The notes: generated from the letters alone by a model not told the origin. Counted from the first letter of the stretch, positions 1-9,361 are shown. The stretch is 64,000 nucleotides of DNA from AWTP1-13 sp963827545 (GCA_963827545.1 CAWHBI010000028.1:62001-126000); one strand, 5' to 3'. Numbers and translations: made by a program.

Positions 1-93
1 TGTGTCGGCGGTCCGGTGTAGAGTGTCCTTCCCAGCTGGAGACCACGCCGTCATGGTTTGGCCGGGCGTCGGACCGAGAAATGCAGGTTGCCA

Positions 94-498
94 GTGATCG
101 GACGTCTCAATCACGTAGCCATTGCCGTGCCGGACCTCGCGACTGCGGCGGCGCAGTACAAGGACACGCTGGGGGCGGAAGTCTCTCTACCGCTGCCTCA
201 GCCCGAGCACGGCGTCACTGTGGTGTTCGTGACCCTGCCGAACACGAAGATCGAGCTGCTGGAGCCGCTCGGCAAAGATTCGCCCATCGCAGCCTTCCTC
301 GCGCGCAACGCAGCCGGCGGCATTCACCATCTCTGCTACGAGGTGGCGGACATCCGCACGGCGCGCGATCAGCTCAAGGCTGCCGGCGCGCGCGTGCTGG
401 GCGACGGAGAGCCGAAAATCGGCGCGCACGGTAAGCCGGTGCTCTTCCTTCATCCGAAGGATTTTTGCGGGACGCTGGTCGAAATCGAGCAGGCTTGA
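94..498 (+). CDS. mce: Methylmalonyl-CoA epimerase
   Basis: Epimerises (2R)- and (2S)-methylmalonyl-CoA in the propionyl-CoA to succinyl-CoA route in the cytoplasm. The protein is a single vicinal-oxygen-chelate unit of about 134 residues, the usual family size. It opens with IGRLNHVAIAVPDL, which carries the first metal-binding His, has GGIHHLCYEV in the middle and ends with a Glu in GTLVEIEQA. I chose GTG at 94 because GCAGG lies just upstream and it gives the family's usual MIGRLNH start; TTG at 58 would only add an unconserved tail. It is followed four bases later by a DUF1467 gene and then proS, a common alphaproteobacterial order. meaB, acting on the same pathway, is 48 kb downstream. 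Confidence 0.93.
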   Translation: MIGRLNHVAIAVPDLATAAAQYKDTLGAEVSLPLPQPEHGVTVVFVTLPNTKIELLEPLGKDSPIAAFLARNAAGGIHHLCYEVADIRTARDQLKAAGARVLGDGEPKIGAHGKPVLFLHPKDFCGTLVEIEQA

Positions 499-501
499 GC
501 G

Positions 502-777
502 GTGAGCGGCATGAGCCTTTCCTTCGCCATTGCCATCTACGCCATCATCTGGTGGACAGTCCTGTTTGCCGTTCTGCCCATCGGGGTGCGCACCCAGGGC
601 GAAGACGGCGCGGTGGTTCCCGGCACGCCAGAGAGTGCGCCGTCGGCTCCACGGCTGCTGCGCGTGGTACTGATTACGACGGTCGTGTCGGCGCTGGTGT
701 TCGCGGGCCTGTGGGCGGCTGTCAGGTACGGCCTGGTCGACTTGGGCGCGATCCTGGGCCGAAGCGCCGACATGTAA
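502..777 (+). CDS. DUF1467 family small membrane protein
   Basis: Small inner-membrane protein of unknown function. Two hydrophobic segments are visible, about residues 5-25 and 52-75, separated by a short polar loop holding the conserved VRTQGE stretch typical of DUF1467. The start could be GTG at 502 or ATG at 511; only three residues differ. It lies four bases after mce and is probably cotranscribed. DUF1467 genes are regularly found between mce and proS in alphaproteobacteria, but no activity is known. Family assignment is from recognition of sequence and context; function is not inferred. Confidence 0.82.
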   Translation: MSGMSLSFAIAIYAIIWWTVLFAVLPIGVRTQGEDGAVVPGTPESAPSAPRLLRVVLITTVVSALVFAGLWAAVRYGLVDLGAILGRSADM

Positions 778-793
778 GCATCAAACCGACATC

Positions 794-828
794 AAAAAAC
801 GAAGAGAGCAAGGCATGAAGCCTTGCTC
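794..828 (-). terminator. Rho-independent terminator-like hairpin reading on the minus strand
   Basis: A perfect 9-bp stem (806-814 with 820-828, GAGCAAGGC/GCCTTGCTC, 5-base loop) is followed on the minus strand by a run of six T (plus-strand A run at 794-799). On the plus strand no T run follows, so it is a poor terminator for the mce-DUF1467 unit that ends at 777. It would stop transcription coming from 830-1239, where I see no gene. Confidence 0.5.
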
Positions 829-1239
829 CCAAAGATTCCACGATTGTTTGCCTTTTGCGCTACGCGAGCCGAACAGCGTATGGTAGCGCACTCCATCCCC
901 AGACTTGGGCTTGCCGAGCCCCGTGCGACGCGAGCTTTCGTGCTCTTTTCTTTTCGACCAGCGCACAATAGCTAAGCCGCGGCCTTCTGTCACCCCTACC
1001 CGGCGCGGGAAACGTTGCGGCTAAGCATTCTTTCCAAAGCGTAAAGGATGGGGTCTGGGGTGCGCTTGCTGTCGGCGCCAGGAGGCGCTTGGGCATGCCT
1101 CTTGTCCATGTTTGGCGGGCGTTGCCACCCCAGCGGGAACCAGATATGACGCGCTGCTACCTTGAGGCCATGGGCTTGTTGCGCTGCAACAAACAAGCAT
1201 CGGCGGCGCCCCAGTGCCTCGGCGAGCTAACGGGGTCCC
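829..1239. other. Intergenic stretch before proS, no gene recognised
   Basis: About 410 bases without a convincing coding frame on either strand. Short frames exist but show no family resemblance. Given the minus-strand terminator-like hairpin at its left edge, an unannotated minus-strand transcript is possible; nothing else was identified. Confidence 0.4.
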
Positions 1240-2586
1240 ATGCGCCTTTCCCGGTATTTTCTGCCCCTCCTGCGCGAGACTCCGAGCGATGCAGAGATCG
1301 TCTCCCACAAGCTGATGCTGCGTGCCGGAATGGTCCGCCAGGCAAGCGCAGGCATCTATTCGTGGCTGCCGCTCGGGCTTGGCGTGCTCAGAAAGATCGA
1401 GCAGATTGTGCGCGAGGAGCAGGACCGATCGGGGGCGGTCGAGATGCTCATGCCCACCGTCCAGTCAGCCGATCTCTGGCGCCAATCCAACCGCTACGAC
1501 GCTTATGGCCCGGAAATGCTTCGGTTCCGCGACCGGCATGAACGGGAAATGCTGTATGGGCCGACCAACGAAGAGCTGATCACGCAGATTTTTCGCGACA
1601 GCGTCAAATCCTATCGCGACCTGCCCCGCAATCTTTACCATATCCAATGGAAGTTCCGCGACGAGATGCGCCCACGCTTCGGTGTGATGCGGGGCCGCGA
1701 GTTCCTCATGAAGGACGCCTATTCCTTCGATTTGACCGCGGACGCGGCGCGGCACGCCTACAATAGGATGTTCGTGGCCTACCTGCGCACCTTTGCGCGC
1801 ATGGGGCTCAAATCGATCCCCATGGCGGCCGAAACGGGCCCCATCGGCGGTGATGTCAGCCACGAATTCATCATCCTGGCCGAGACCGGCGAGAGCAAGG
1901 TGTTCTGCCATGCCGATTTGATCGAGACGCCGATCCCGCCGGCGGAGGTGGATTTCGACGGTGATCTTGCGCCGCTGATTGCACGCTGGACCCGCCACTA
2001 CGCGGCGACCGACGAAAAGCACGATCAGAGCCGCTTCGAGGCCGAGGTGCCACAGGGCAAGCGGGTTTCCGCGCGCGGTGTCGAGATCGGCCACATTTTC
2101 TTCTTCGGCACCAAGTACTCGGAACCCATGGGGTGCCGCGTGCAGGGGGCGGACGGGAGCATGGTCGCGGTGCAGATGGGATCGTACGGGATCGGCGTTT
2201 CGCGGCTGCCCGCCGCCATCATCGAGGCTAGTCACGACGAGGCTGGCATCGTTTGGCCGGTGCCGGTGGCGCCGTTCGAGGTGGGGCTCATCAACCTCAA
2301 GGCGGGCGACAAGGACACCGACGCGGCCTGCGACGACCTCTACGGCAAGCTGCGGAAGGCCGGCCTGTCCGTGCTTTACGACAACTCGCAGGAGCGTGCC
2401 GGTGCCAAATTCGCCAGCATGGATCTGATTGGACTGCCCTACCAGCTGATCGTCGGGCCGAAGGGATTGAAGAGCGGCGAGGTCGAGGTGAAGGAGCGCA
2501 AGTCGGGCGAACGTGCGAGCGTATCTCCCGACACGGCATTGAAGCGGCTGGTCGAGCAGGTAAGCGCGCAGCGCGTCCTGGCCTGA
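1240..2586 (+). CDS. proS: Prolyl-tRNA synthetase, short alphaproteobacterial form
   Basis: Charges tRNA-Pro with proline in the cytoplasm. The 448-residue length and the absence of an inserted editing domain match the short form used by alphaproteobacteria, rather than the roughly 570-residue E. coli enzyme. Class II motif 2 is visible as FRDEMRPRFGVMRGREF near residue 145, and motif 3 as GSYGIGVSRLPAAIIE near residue 320. The C-terminal 100 residues form the anticodon-binding domain (PFEVGLINL onward, with DNSQERAGAKF). ATG at 1240 gives the standard MRLSRYFLP start. It lies upstream of lolCD with a 41-base gap, the usual order in this group. Confidence 0.96.
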   Translation: MRLSRYFLPLLRETPSDAEIVSHKLMLRAGMVRQASAGIYSWLPLGLGVLRKIEQIVREEQDRSGAVEMLMPTVQSADLWRQSNRYDAYGPEMLRFRDRHEREMLYGPTNEELITQIFRDSVKSYRDLPRNLYHIQWKFRDEMRPRFGVMRGREFLMKDAYSFDLTADAARHAYNRMFVAYLRTFARMGLKSIPMAAETGPIGGDVSHEFIILAETGESKVFCHADLIETPIPPAEVDFDGDLAPLIARWTRHYAATDEKHDQSRFEAEVPQGKRVSARGVEIGHIFFFGTKYSEPMGCRVQGADGSMVAVQMGSYGIGVSRLPAAIIEASHDEAGIVWPVPVAPFEVGLINLKAGDKDTDAACDDLYGKLRKAGLSVLYDNSQERAGAKFASMDLIGLPYQLIVGPKGLKSGEVEVKERKSGERASVSPDTALKRLVEQVSAQRVLA

Positions 2587-2627
2587 CGAAGCCTGCGAAC
2601 GGCAAACGACGCGAGGCTTAGGGCCCC

Positions 2628-3902
2628 ATGACAGCGCCGGCCACTGACACCCGTCCTTTCGCACCCTTCGAGTGGATATTGGCGCTGCGCTATTTGCGGG
2701 CCCGTCGCAAGGAAGGTTTCATCTCGGTCATCGCCGGATTCTCCTTTGCTGGCATCCTGCTGGGCGTGGCGACGCTGATCATCGTCATGGCGGTGATGAA
2801 CGGCTTCCGCAAGGAGATTTTCGCCAAGATCCTGGGCCTCGATGGCCACGTGGTCGTCTACAGGATCGGGACCGACGAGTTCCCCGACTACGCGGACGTG
2901 GCCAGGCGGCTGGAGAAGGTTGCCGGCATCAGGCATGCCGTGCCTCTGATCGAGGGCCAGGTCATCGCCTCCACGCCCGCGCAGGCGGTCGGGGGCAAGG
3001 TGCGCGGTCTCACCGAGGAGGGTTTGAGGGCGCTCCCCCAGATTGCCAACAACATCAAGGCGGGCATGCTCGACGGCTTCGACAAGCAGGAAGGCATCGC
3101 CATCGGCTTGCGCCTCGCCCAGCTCCTGCGCATCAATGTGGGCGACAGCGTCACGCTGGTCTCGCCGCGGGGCGCCACAACCCCCTTCGGCACGGCTCCG
3201 CGCATCAAGTCCTACAGGATTGCGGCCCTCTACGAGATGGGTATGGCGGAATTCGATCGCAGCATGATCTTCATGCCGCTCGCCGAGGCGCAGCGCTTCT
3301 TCAGCAAGGGCGACTCCGTCGACGTGCTCGAGGTGCTCGTGGAGAACCCGGAAAACGTCGGGCTGTACGTCGCTGCCATGAAGGATGCGGGCATCCCGTC
3401 GCTGCATTATGTCGACTGGCGCCAGAGGAACTCGAGCTTCTTCACCGTGCTCGAGGTCGAGCGCAACATGATGTTCATCATCCTTTCCATCATCGTGGTG
3501 GTGGCGGCGTTCAACATCATTTCTGGGCTGATGATGCTGGTGAAAGACAAGGGGCGAGACATCGGCATCCTTCGCACCATGGGCGCGAGCCAGGGCGCCA
3601 TCATGCGCGTTTTCCTGATCACCGGTGCCAGCATCGGGGTGGTCGGCACCATCGCCGGCTGCATTCTGGGCCTCGTCTTCTGCTGGAGGATCGACGAGAT
3701 CCGCAAATTTGTCGCCTGGCTGACCAGCACCAACCTGTTCGACCCCGAGATCTACTACCTCACGAAGCTGCCCGCGGACCTGAACTGGCACACGACCGCC
3801 GCGATCGTCGTGATGGCCTTGATCCTTTCGGTGTTGGCAACCCTCTATCCGTCCTGGCGCGCTTCGCGGCTCGACCCCGTCGAAGCCCTTCGCTACGAGT
3901 GA
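2628..3902 (+). CDS. lolC: Lipoprotein-releasing ABC transporter permease (LolC/LolE family)
   Basis: Inner-membrane permease that, with LolD, extracts outer-membrane lipoproteins and hands them to the periplasmic carrier LolA. It shows the family layout: a cytoplasmic N-terminus with ALRYLRARRKEGFIS, a first membrane helix near residues 35-55 (GILLGVATLIIVMAVMNGF), a large periplasmic domain to about residue 270, and three helices in the last 150 residues, ending in the conserved ASRLDPVEALRYE tail. Alphaproteobacteria generally carry one such permease (called LolF in some species) acting as a homodimer, so lolC here is a family label. Its TGA overlaps the GTG start of lolD. Confidence 0.93.
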   Translation: MTAPATDTRPFAPFEWILALRYLRARRKEGFISVIAGFSFAGILLGVATLIIVMAVMNGFRKEIFAKILGLDGHVVVYRIGTDEFPDYADVARRLEKVAGIRHAVPLIEGQVIASTPAQAVGGKVRGLTEEGLRALPQIANNIKAGMLDGFDKQEGIAIGLRLAQLLRINVGDSVTLVSPRGATTPFGTAPRIKSYRIAALYEMGMAEFDRSMIFMPLAEAQRFFSKGDSVDVLEVLVENPENVGLYVAAMKDAGIPSLHYVDWRQRNSSFFTVLEVERNMMFIILSIIVVVAAFNIISGLMMLVKDKGRDIGILRTMGASQGAIMRVFLITGASIGVVGTIAGCILGLVFCWRIDEIRKFVAWLTSTNLFDPEIYYLTKLPADLNWHTTAAIVVMALILSVLATLYPSWRASRLDPVEALRYE

Positions 3903-4618
3903 GCTACGTGCACGACGCCCACGCCCGACCCGTGCTGCAGCTTCGCGACGTGCACCGCACGTTCCGGCAGGGCGATCGCGAAATCGGCGTGCTCAGGGGC
4001 GTTAACGCGGACCTTTATGCGGGGCAGGCGGTGGCGCTGGTCGGCCCGTCCGGGGCGGGCAAGTCGACGTTGCTGCACATCGCGGGCTTGCTCGAGACGG
4101 CAGATGCTGGCCGGATTTTCGTCAACGGCCGGGATTGCTCGCGTTTCAGCGACAGCGAGCGCACGCGGGTACGCCGTGTCGAGATGGGCTTCGTCTACCA
4201 ATTCCACCAGCTGCTGCCAGAATTCTCCGCGCTCGAGAACGTCGCCATGCCGCAGATGATCAAGGGGATCGGGCGCGGGGCGGCCGAGCGCCGGAGCAGC
4301 GAACTCCTCAGCATGCTCGGCCTTGGCGAGCGGCTAGACCACCGCCCGGCCCAGCTCTCGGGCGGCGAGCAGCAACGCACGGCGATTGCCCGCGCGCTTG
4401 CCAACGCGCCCAGGATTCTCCTGGCCGACGAGCCGACCGGCAACCTCGACCCCGGCACCGCCGCCCTGGTTTTTCGCGAGCTCATCGAGCTGATCCAGCA
4501 CACCGGTGTGGCCGCTCTCATCGCCACCCACAACCTGCAGCTCGCCAAGCGCATGCACCGCGTGCTGCGGCTCGACAACGGCACGCTGCACGAGACGGGG
4601 CCAGCGGAGGTCGGGTGA
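3899..4618 (+). CDS. lolD: Lipoprotein-releasing ABC transporter ATP-binding protein LolD
   Basis: ATPase partner of the LolC/E permease. Walker A is GPSGAGKST, the signature is LSGGEQQR, Walker B is RILLADEPTGNLD and the switch His is in IATHN. The start is GTG at 3899 in a GTGA overlap with the permease stop, or GTG at 3908 three codons later. Size (about 239 residues) is normal. Translational coupling with the permease fits their obligate partnership. Confidence 0.94.
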   Translation: MSYVHDAHARPVLQLRDVHRTFRQGDREIGVLRGVNADLYAGQAVALVGPSGAGKSTLLHIAGLLETADAGRIFVNGRDCSRFSDSERTRVRRVEMGFVYQFHQLLPEFSALENVAMPQMIKGIGRGAAERRSSELLSMLGLGERLDHRPAQLSGGEQQRTAIARALANAPRILLADEPTGNLDPGTAALVFRELIELIQHTGVAALIATHNLQLAKRMHRVLRLDNGTLHETGPAEVG

Positions 4619-4810
4619 CGACGCGGCGGCGTTGCCGCTTAACCTTTCCCGCTAGGAGTCTCTTTGGGGCAGCATTTTTGACCCATTAGTCGAAATTGGG
4701 TCTTTACAGCTCCCCCCACAGACCCTATTTCCCCGTTTCTGAACGTCACGGCGGCTTCTGCTGGTTCGAGCAGCGCCCTGGTCCAACCCGACTGGTGGAG
4801 GTCCCATGAG

Positions 4811-6004
4811 ATGCACAGGTTCCCCTCTGCGAGTGCGCTGATCGGCGCAACCAAGCCGGACATTCCGGTTATCGGCCTTCGCCCGCATGCTGCGGGCCGA
4901 GCCGCCAGATGGTTCATCCGACACTTCCCGGGCGACGTGGCTTACGCCTACAAGGCGAACAGCTCGGTGTTCCTGCTGGGCGCCCTTTACGGTGCCGGCA
5001 TCCGTCACTTTGACGTGGCCTCGCTCCCAGAGATCGAGGATGCCGCGACCATCCCTGGCGCCAACCTCCACTTCATGCATCCCGTGAAGCCGCGCAGTGC
5101 CATCCGCCGGGCCTTTGCGGAGTTCGGCGTGCGGAGCTTCGCGTTGGACAGCGAGGAGGAGCTCAGGAAGATCGTCGAGGAGACCGGCGGTTGCCGCGAC
5201 CTCACGCTGTGGGTGCGCGTCGTCGTGGCGGCCAAGAACAGCAAGATCCCGCTCGAGCGCAAGTTCGGCGCCGCGGGCGCCAAGGCCGCGCGCCTCCTGG
5301 TGAAGGCACGGCAGGCGTCCAAGGAGCTCGGCATTACCTTCCACGTCGGGTCGCAGACGGTGACGCCCGACGCGTACGTGGCTGCGCTCGGGGAGGTCGG
5401 CAGACTGATTGTGAAGGCGGGCGTTGTGCTCGACCGGCTGGACGTGGGTGGTGGGTTTCCTTCGATCTACGCGGACGCACGGCCTGCGCCGCTGTCGGCC
5501 TTCACGGACGCGATCGCACATGGCGTGGACCGGCTGCCGATCGGCGACCGCTGCCGGATCATGTGCGAACCGGGCCGGGCGCTGGTGGCCGAAGCCGAAT
5601 CGCTGATTGTGCGTGTCAACTCGCGCCGTGGCAACGAGCTGTTCATTAACGACGGCAGCTACGGCACGCTGTTTGACGCTGCCCACCTGAACTTCAACTT
5701 CCCTGCGCGGCTTGTGAGCCGGCCGGTAGACACGGCCGAGGCTTTCGCAGATTTCGCCTTGTGGGGTCCCACGTGTGACACCATTGATCACATGCGCGGT
5801 CCCTTCCGCTTGCCGGAGCGGATCAAGGAGGGTGACTACATCGAGTTCGGCAACACCGGTGCCTATGGCCGGGCCCTTGCTGGGCGCTTCAACGGCTATG
5901 GTGCCTATCAGGAGGCAATCCTGCTCGATGAGCCCATGCTGACAATGTACCCGCCGTCAGCCGAGCAAAGCGAGCACCGAGAGGCGCAGCAGGTTCAGGC
6001 GTGA
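4811..6004 (+). CDS. Ornithine decarboxylase-type enzyme (alanine racemase fold, PLP group IV)
   Basis: Probably decarboxylates ornithine to putrescine, the first step of polyamine synthesis. The PLP-binding Lys is in YAYKANSS (about residue 48), HVGSQ follows in the barrel, the glycine-rich phosphate loop is DVGGGFP, and the C-terminal domain carries CEPGRALVAE and the catalytic Cys-Asp pair in WGPTCDTID. The best start is ATG at 4811, nine bases after a GGAGG. Some relatives accept lysine or diaminopimelate, so substrate is inferred. Its stop overlaps the GTG of an agmatinase-family gene by four bases, which supports a polyamine role. Confidence 0.88.
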   Translation: MHRFPSASALIGATKPDIPVIGLRPHAAGRAARWFIRHFPGDVAYAYKANSSVFLLGALYGAGIRHFDVASLPEIEDAATIPGANLHFMHPVKPRSAIRRAFAEFGVRSFALDSEEELRKIVEETGGCRDLTLWVRVVVAAKNSKIPLERKFGAAGAKAARLLVKARQASKELGITFHVGSQTVTPDAYVAALGEVGRLIVKAGVVLDRLDVGGGFPSIYADARPAPLSAFTDAIAHGVDRLPIGDRCRIMCEPGRALVAEAESLIVRVNSRRGNELFINDGSYGTLFDAAHLNFNFPARLVSRPVDTAEAFADFALWGPTCDTIDHMRGPFRLPERIKEGDYIEFGNTGAYGRALAGRFNGYGAYQEAILLDEPMLTMYPPSAEQSEHREAQQVQA

Positions 6005-6906
6005 GCGCAAAGCTCGAGTTCCTACCGCCCAAGCAAAGCTTTCTCGACCCTGTCCGCGCGGATGCCAATGATCCGGCGTCCGCGCGGGCGATCGTGATCC
6101 CGTTCGGGCTCGAAGCGTCTGTCAGCTACGGCGGCGGAACCGCGGCCGGGCCAGCGGCCATCCTGGCGGCGAGCCAGCAGCTCGAGCTCTACGACGAAGA
6201 GCTGGAGTGCGAGCCCTATCTCGACTACGGCATCGCGGCCGTCCGCGAGCCGGAGATCGCGCGGCCGATCGAAGCGGCGCTGGACCAGTTGGCCGGCCTG
6301 GTCGAGACCGTTCTGGCGGGCGGCAAATTTCCGCTCGTGCTGGGGGGCGAGCATTCGATCACGGTCGGCGCCATCCGCCCCTTCGCCCGCCGGCACAAGG
6401 ACTTGGTGGTTCTGCAGTTCGATGCTCACGCGGACTTGCGGGATGGCTATCAGGGCGAGTATTTCTCACACGCCGCCGCCATGCGGCGGGTGCTGGATCA
6501 TCCGCATGTTAGCCTGATCTCGGTCGGCATCCGCGCCATATCCAAGGCGGAGGTCGAGTTCTACGAGGCGCACCGCGATCGCGTTGCCATTCATTGGGCC
6601 AAGGATCAGGCCCGCTGGGACATCGACCAGATCATCGCGCCCCTCAAGGACCGGGCGGTGTACATCACCTTCGACATCGACGCGCTGGATGCGGCGATTA
6701 TGCCGGCCACCGGGACGCCGACGCCGGGTGGGCTAGCCTATTGGCAGGCCCTCGCCATCCTGCGGCGCGCCTGCCAGATGGGCACGGTCGTGGGCGCCGA
6801 TCTCGTCGAGTTTGCGCCCATCAAGGGCCTCCATGCGCACGACTACACAGCCGCTGCGCTGGCCGCCAAAATGCTCTCGTACGCGCTTGGCAGAAAGCGC
6901 GGCTGA
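6001..6906 (+). CDS. speB: Agmatinase/arginase family ureohydrolase
   Basis: Manganese-dependent hydrolase that releases urea from agmatine (giving putrescine) or from a related guanidino compound. The metal ligands are visible: GGEHS (His about 118), DAHADLRD (Asp 141, His 143, Asp 145) and FDIDALD. The 301-residue length is normal. GTG at 6001 overlaps the decarboxylase stop as GTGA, so the two are coupled. Together they could feed putrescine from ornithine and from agmatine; an arginase role supplying ornithine to the upstream enzyme is an alternative I cannot exclude. Confidence 0.88.
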   Translation: MSAKLEFLPPKQSFLDPVRADANDPASARAIVIPFGLEASVSYGGGTAAGPAAILAASQQLELYDEELECEPYLDYGIAAVREPEIARPIEAALDQLAGLVETVLAGGKFPLVLGGEHSITVGAIRPFARRHKDLVVLQFDAHADLRDGYQGEYFSHAAAMRRVLDHPHVSLISVGIRAISKAEVEFYEAHRDRVAIHWAKDQARWDIDQIIAPLKDRAVYITFDIDALDAAIMPATGTPTPGGLAYWQALAILRRACQMGTVVGADLVEFAPIKGLHAHDYTAAALAAKMLSYALGRKRG

Positions 6907-6933
6907 GCAGGTATATCCAACTCAGTCACGTGA

Positions 6934-7794
6934 TCAGGAGCGCGGAGGGCCCGCTCGCGCCTCGCGCAGCCTTGTTGCCATCACCGAGATGGTGCGCTGG
7001 TAGACCTCGGCGCGGTTCCAGTCCTTGATGACGTCGTAGTTGGTGGAGCCCGGCTCCCAGGACTGGCCGGCCTGCCAGCCATGCCCCTTCAAGAAGTTGG
7101 CGGTCGAGGCCAGGATGTCCGGCACGCTGCGCACGAGATCGCGGCGTCCGTCGCCATCGAAGTCGACGGCATACTTGACGTAGGGCGTGGGCAGGAACTG
7201 CGTCTGCCCGATTTCTCCAGCCCAGCCGCCGCGCATGTCCTCGGGCGTCATGTCGCCGCGCTGGACGATGCGGACGGCATCGAGCAGCTGGCCGGTGAAG
7301 AACGGCGAGCGCCGGCAGTCGTAGGCGAGCGTGGCCAGCGAGCGAATGATGGAGAAGCGGCCGGCGGTGTCGGCGCCGTAGTTGGTCTCGAGGCCCCAGA
7401 TGGCAATGATCACTTCCGGCGGCACGCCGAAGCGCTTTTCAACCCGGTCGAGCGTGGCCTGGTGCGTGCGCATCAAACCCTGGCCGCGGCGGATCAGCGC
7501 CGAGCCGACGCGCCGGGCGTAGAACTCCTCGAAGCTCAGCTTGAAGGAGCGCTGCGAGCGGTCGAGCCGCACCACGGTGGGATCGTAGGTCACTCCGTCA
7601 AGGGCGGAGGATATCGCCGCTGACGAAATGCCCTGGGCCGCAGCCTTCGCCTTGAGCCGGCTGAGCCAAGTGTCGAAACCCGCACCGTTGTTGCCGCAGT
7701 CCTGGGCGTGGGCAGCAGAGGGCAGTGAGGCGAGCAATGGCAACAACGCCGCCGCAAGCACGACGACCTTCTTTCGAGCATTCAGTTGGATCAT
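6934..7794 (-). CDS. Lytic murein transglycosylase, MltB/SLT_2 family
   Basis: Periplasmic enzyme that cleaves peptidoglycan glycan strands to 1,6-anhydro products. A signal peptide (Lys-rich start, VVLAAALLPLLASLPSAAHA, cleavage before QDCG) is followed by the SLT_2 domain with the catalytic Glu in IWGLETNYG and the conserved GWAGEIGQTQFLP and DFDGDGRRDLV stretches. There is no lipoprotein box, so it is a soluble form. I prefer the ATG at 7794 because it places the signal peptide at the N-terminus; a frame ten codons longer exists. It points away from the MFS gene by about 300 bases. Confidence 0.9.
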   Translation of the reverse strand: MIQLNARKKVVVLAAALLPLLASLPSAAHAQDCGNNGAGFDTWLSRLKAKAAAQGISSAAISSALDGVTYDPTVVRLDRSQRSFKLSFEEFYARRVGSALIRRGQGLMRTHQATLDRVEKRFGVPPEVIIAIWGLETNYGADTAGRFSIIRSLATLAYDCRRSPFFTGQLLDAVRIVQRGDMTPEDMRGGWAGEIGQTQFLPTPYVKYAVDFDGDGRRDLVRSVPDILASTANFLKGHGWQAGQSWEPGSTNYDVIKDWNRAEVYQRTISVMATRLREARAGPPRS

Positions 7795-8110
7795 GTCCCC
7801 GTTCCCAGGCTCTTCATGCGGCAAAGGTTGCGTCGTGTCCTAGCACAGGCCGCGCCGATGGTCAGGGGCGGTTGGCGGCCAACATGCGAAAAATGCAGGC
7901 GGATAGGTGGCGCGATGGAACAATCAGGGCCGTTAGCGTGCGCGAGCCACGATCGCCGGCCGCTAGTCCGGCTCGGGCTTGAACGGAAGCCCGCCAACAC
8001 TGGGACGCGGCGGCAGCGCACAGGCCCCAGCCGACCGAAGTCGTGGTCGAGCTCTTTGGCCCCGATGATGATGGTCGGGACGGCGCGCACTGACGGCGCC
8101 AACCGCATGC
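7795..8110. other. Intergenic stretch with no recognised gene
   Basis: About 315 bases between mltB and the downstream end of the MFS gene. Short minus-strand frames cover part of it but none matches a family I know; it may hold the mltB promoter. Confidence 0.35.
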
Positions 8111-9361
8111 CTACCGACCCAGGCTGCGCATGAGACCACGCAGCGCCTCGGGGTGATTGTGGAGCCTCCAGCGGGCGAACAGGCCGGCGGCGACAATGAG
8201 GGTGCCGTTGAGTGTCAGGGTTGCCGCCAGACCGATGCGCTCGGCCAGGCTGCCCGCCAGGAGGCCGCCGATGGGCGCCGTGCCGGCAAACGACATGCTG
8301 TAGAGGCCGATGACGCGGCCGCGCCAGGCGTCGGGCACCGACTGCTGGAGGAGCGCGTTGGTGGCGTTGACCGAGATCAGTGCCGCCGCACCCAGCGCCA
8401 TCAGGAGCAGGAAAGAAAGAGGGAGCAAGCGCGACCACGCGAAGGCGATCAGCACGAGGCCGACGGCCAGCGGAGCTGTCGTGAGCAGGCGGATTTGCCG
8501 CCCAAAGCGCGGCTGCAGGGCCAGGTAGGTTGCCGATCCGAGCGCTCCCACGCCTGCGGCGCTCATGAGAAGGCCGACGGTCGAGGACTGGCCGTCGAAG
8601 AAATGCGCGACGATCGAGGGCATCAAGGGCACATATGGGGTAGCGAACAGCCCAATTGCGACGACGGTGGGGAGAAGATAGCGGACGGCGGGGAAGGACA
8701 TCAGAACCGAGAGATTGGCGCGGAGGCCTTCGGGTTGTGGGCCCGTTGCTGTGGTCGTGAGCGTGCGGGGCAGGCGCATCGCCAGCAGCGCGCCGATGAT
8801 GGCAGCATAGCTCAGGGCGTTCAGCGCGAAGCACCAGGCTTCCGAGACGTAGACCAGCAGAATGCCGGCGATGGCGGGTCCCACCATGCGACCGACGTTG
8901 AAGACCATGGCGCTGACACCGATGGCGCTCGTCACCAAGGCGCGATCCTCGACGATGTCCTTGAACAGGGTCTGCCGCACCGGCATCTCGAAGGCATTGG
9001 TAACGCCGATCAGCGTGGCAACCGCGAGGTACGCGTTGATGCTCTCGACCCCCGAGAGGCTCATCAGCGCCAGCCACACGGCAAGGGCCGCCAGCACCAG
9101 ATCGATGACGATCAGCATCGGCAGCCGCGGCAGGCGATCGGCGGCGAGCCCGGCAATCGGCCCGAGCAGCAGATAGAAGATGTTGAGCAGGAAGCCGGTG
9201 AGCCCGAGCAGGAAGATCGAGTTGGTAAGCCGGAACACCAGCCACGCCAGCGCGACCTGCTGAAGCCAGCCGCCGATCACCGACACCAGGTGGCCTGCAG
9301 CGTAGAGACGGAAACGCCGCTTGCTCAGTGCTGGCGGCAGCCATAGATGCCAGTCCGCCAC
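8111..9361 (-). CDS. MFS transporter, EntS-like (MFS_3) drug/siderophore exporter
   Basis: Twelve-helix inner-membrane transporter of 416 residues. Recognisable features are the first helix pair with GWLQQVALAWLVF, GPIAGLAADRLPR in the loop between helices 2 and 3 (MFS motif A position), NAFEMPVRQTLF, and PDAWRGRVIGLY in the second half, all typical of the EntS-like group. Relatives export siderophores or drugs, but the substrate cannot be told here, since no siderophore gene is nearby. It is divergent from the AAA+ gene that starts 175 bases away. Confidence 0.87.
   Translation of the reverse strand: MADWHLWLPPALSKRRFRLYAAGHLVSVIGGWLQQVALAWLVFRLTNSIFLLGLTGFLLNIFYLLLGPIAGLAADRLPRLPMLIVIDLVLAALAVWLALMSLSGVESINAYLAVATLIGVTNAFEMPVRQTLFKDIVEDRALVTSAIGVSAMVFNVGRMVGPAIAGILLVYVSEAWCFALNALSYAAIIGALLAMRLPRTLTTTATGPQPEGLRANLSVLMSFPAVRYLLPTVVAIGLFATPYVPLMPSIVAHFFDGQSSTVGLLMSAAGVGALGSATYLALQPRFGRQIRLLTTAPLAVGLVLIAFAWSRLLPLSFLLLMALGAAALISVNATNALLQQSVPDAWRGRVIGLYSMSFAGTAPIGGLLAGSLAERIGLAATLTLNGTLIVAAGLFARWRLHNHPEALRGLMRSLGR

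Noticed and set aside
1465..2664. Minus-strand open frame of 399 codons opposite proS
   Set aside because: proS is intact with all class II motifs on the plus strand. The antisense product matches nothing known.
4806..4841. A 12-codon upstream frame overlapping the ornithine decarboxylase start, as a regulatory leader peptide
   Set aside because: Its ATG is only four bases from the GGAGG, which is better spaced for the ATG at 4811. No codon pattern clearly points to polyamine control.
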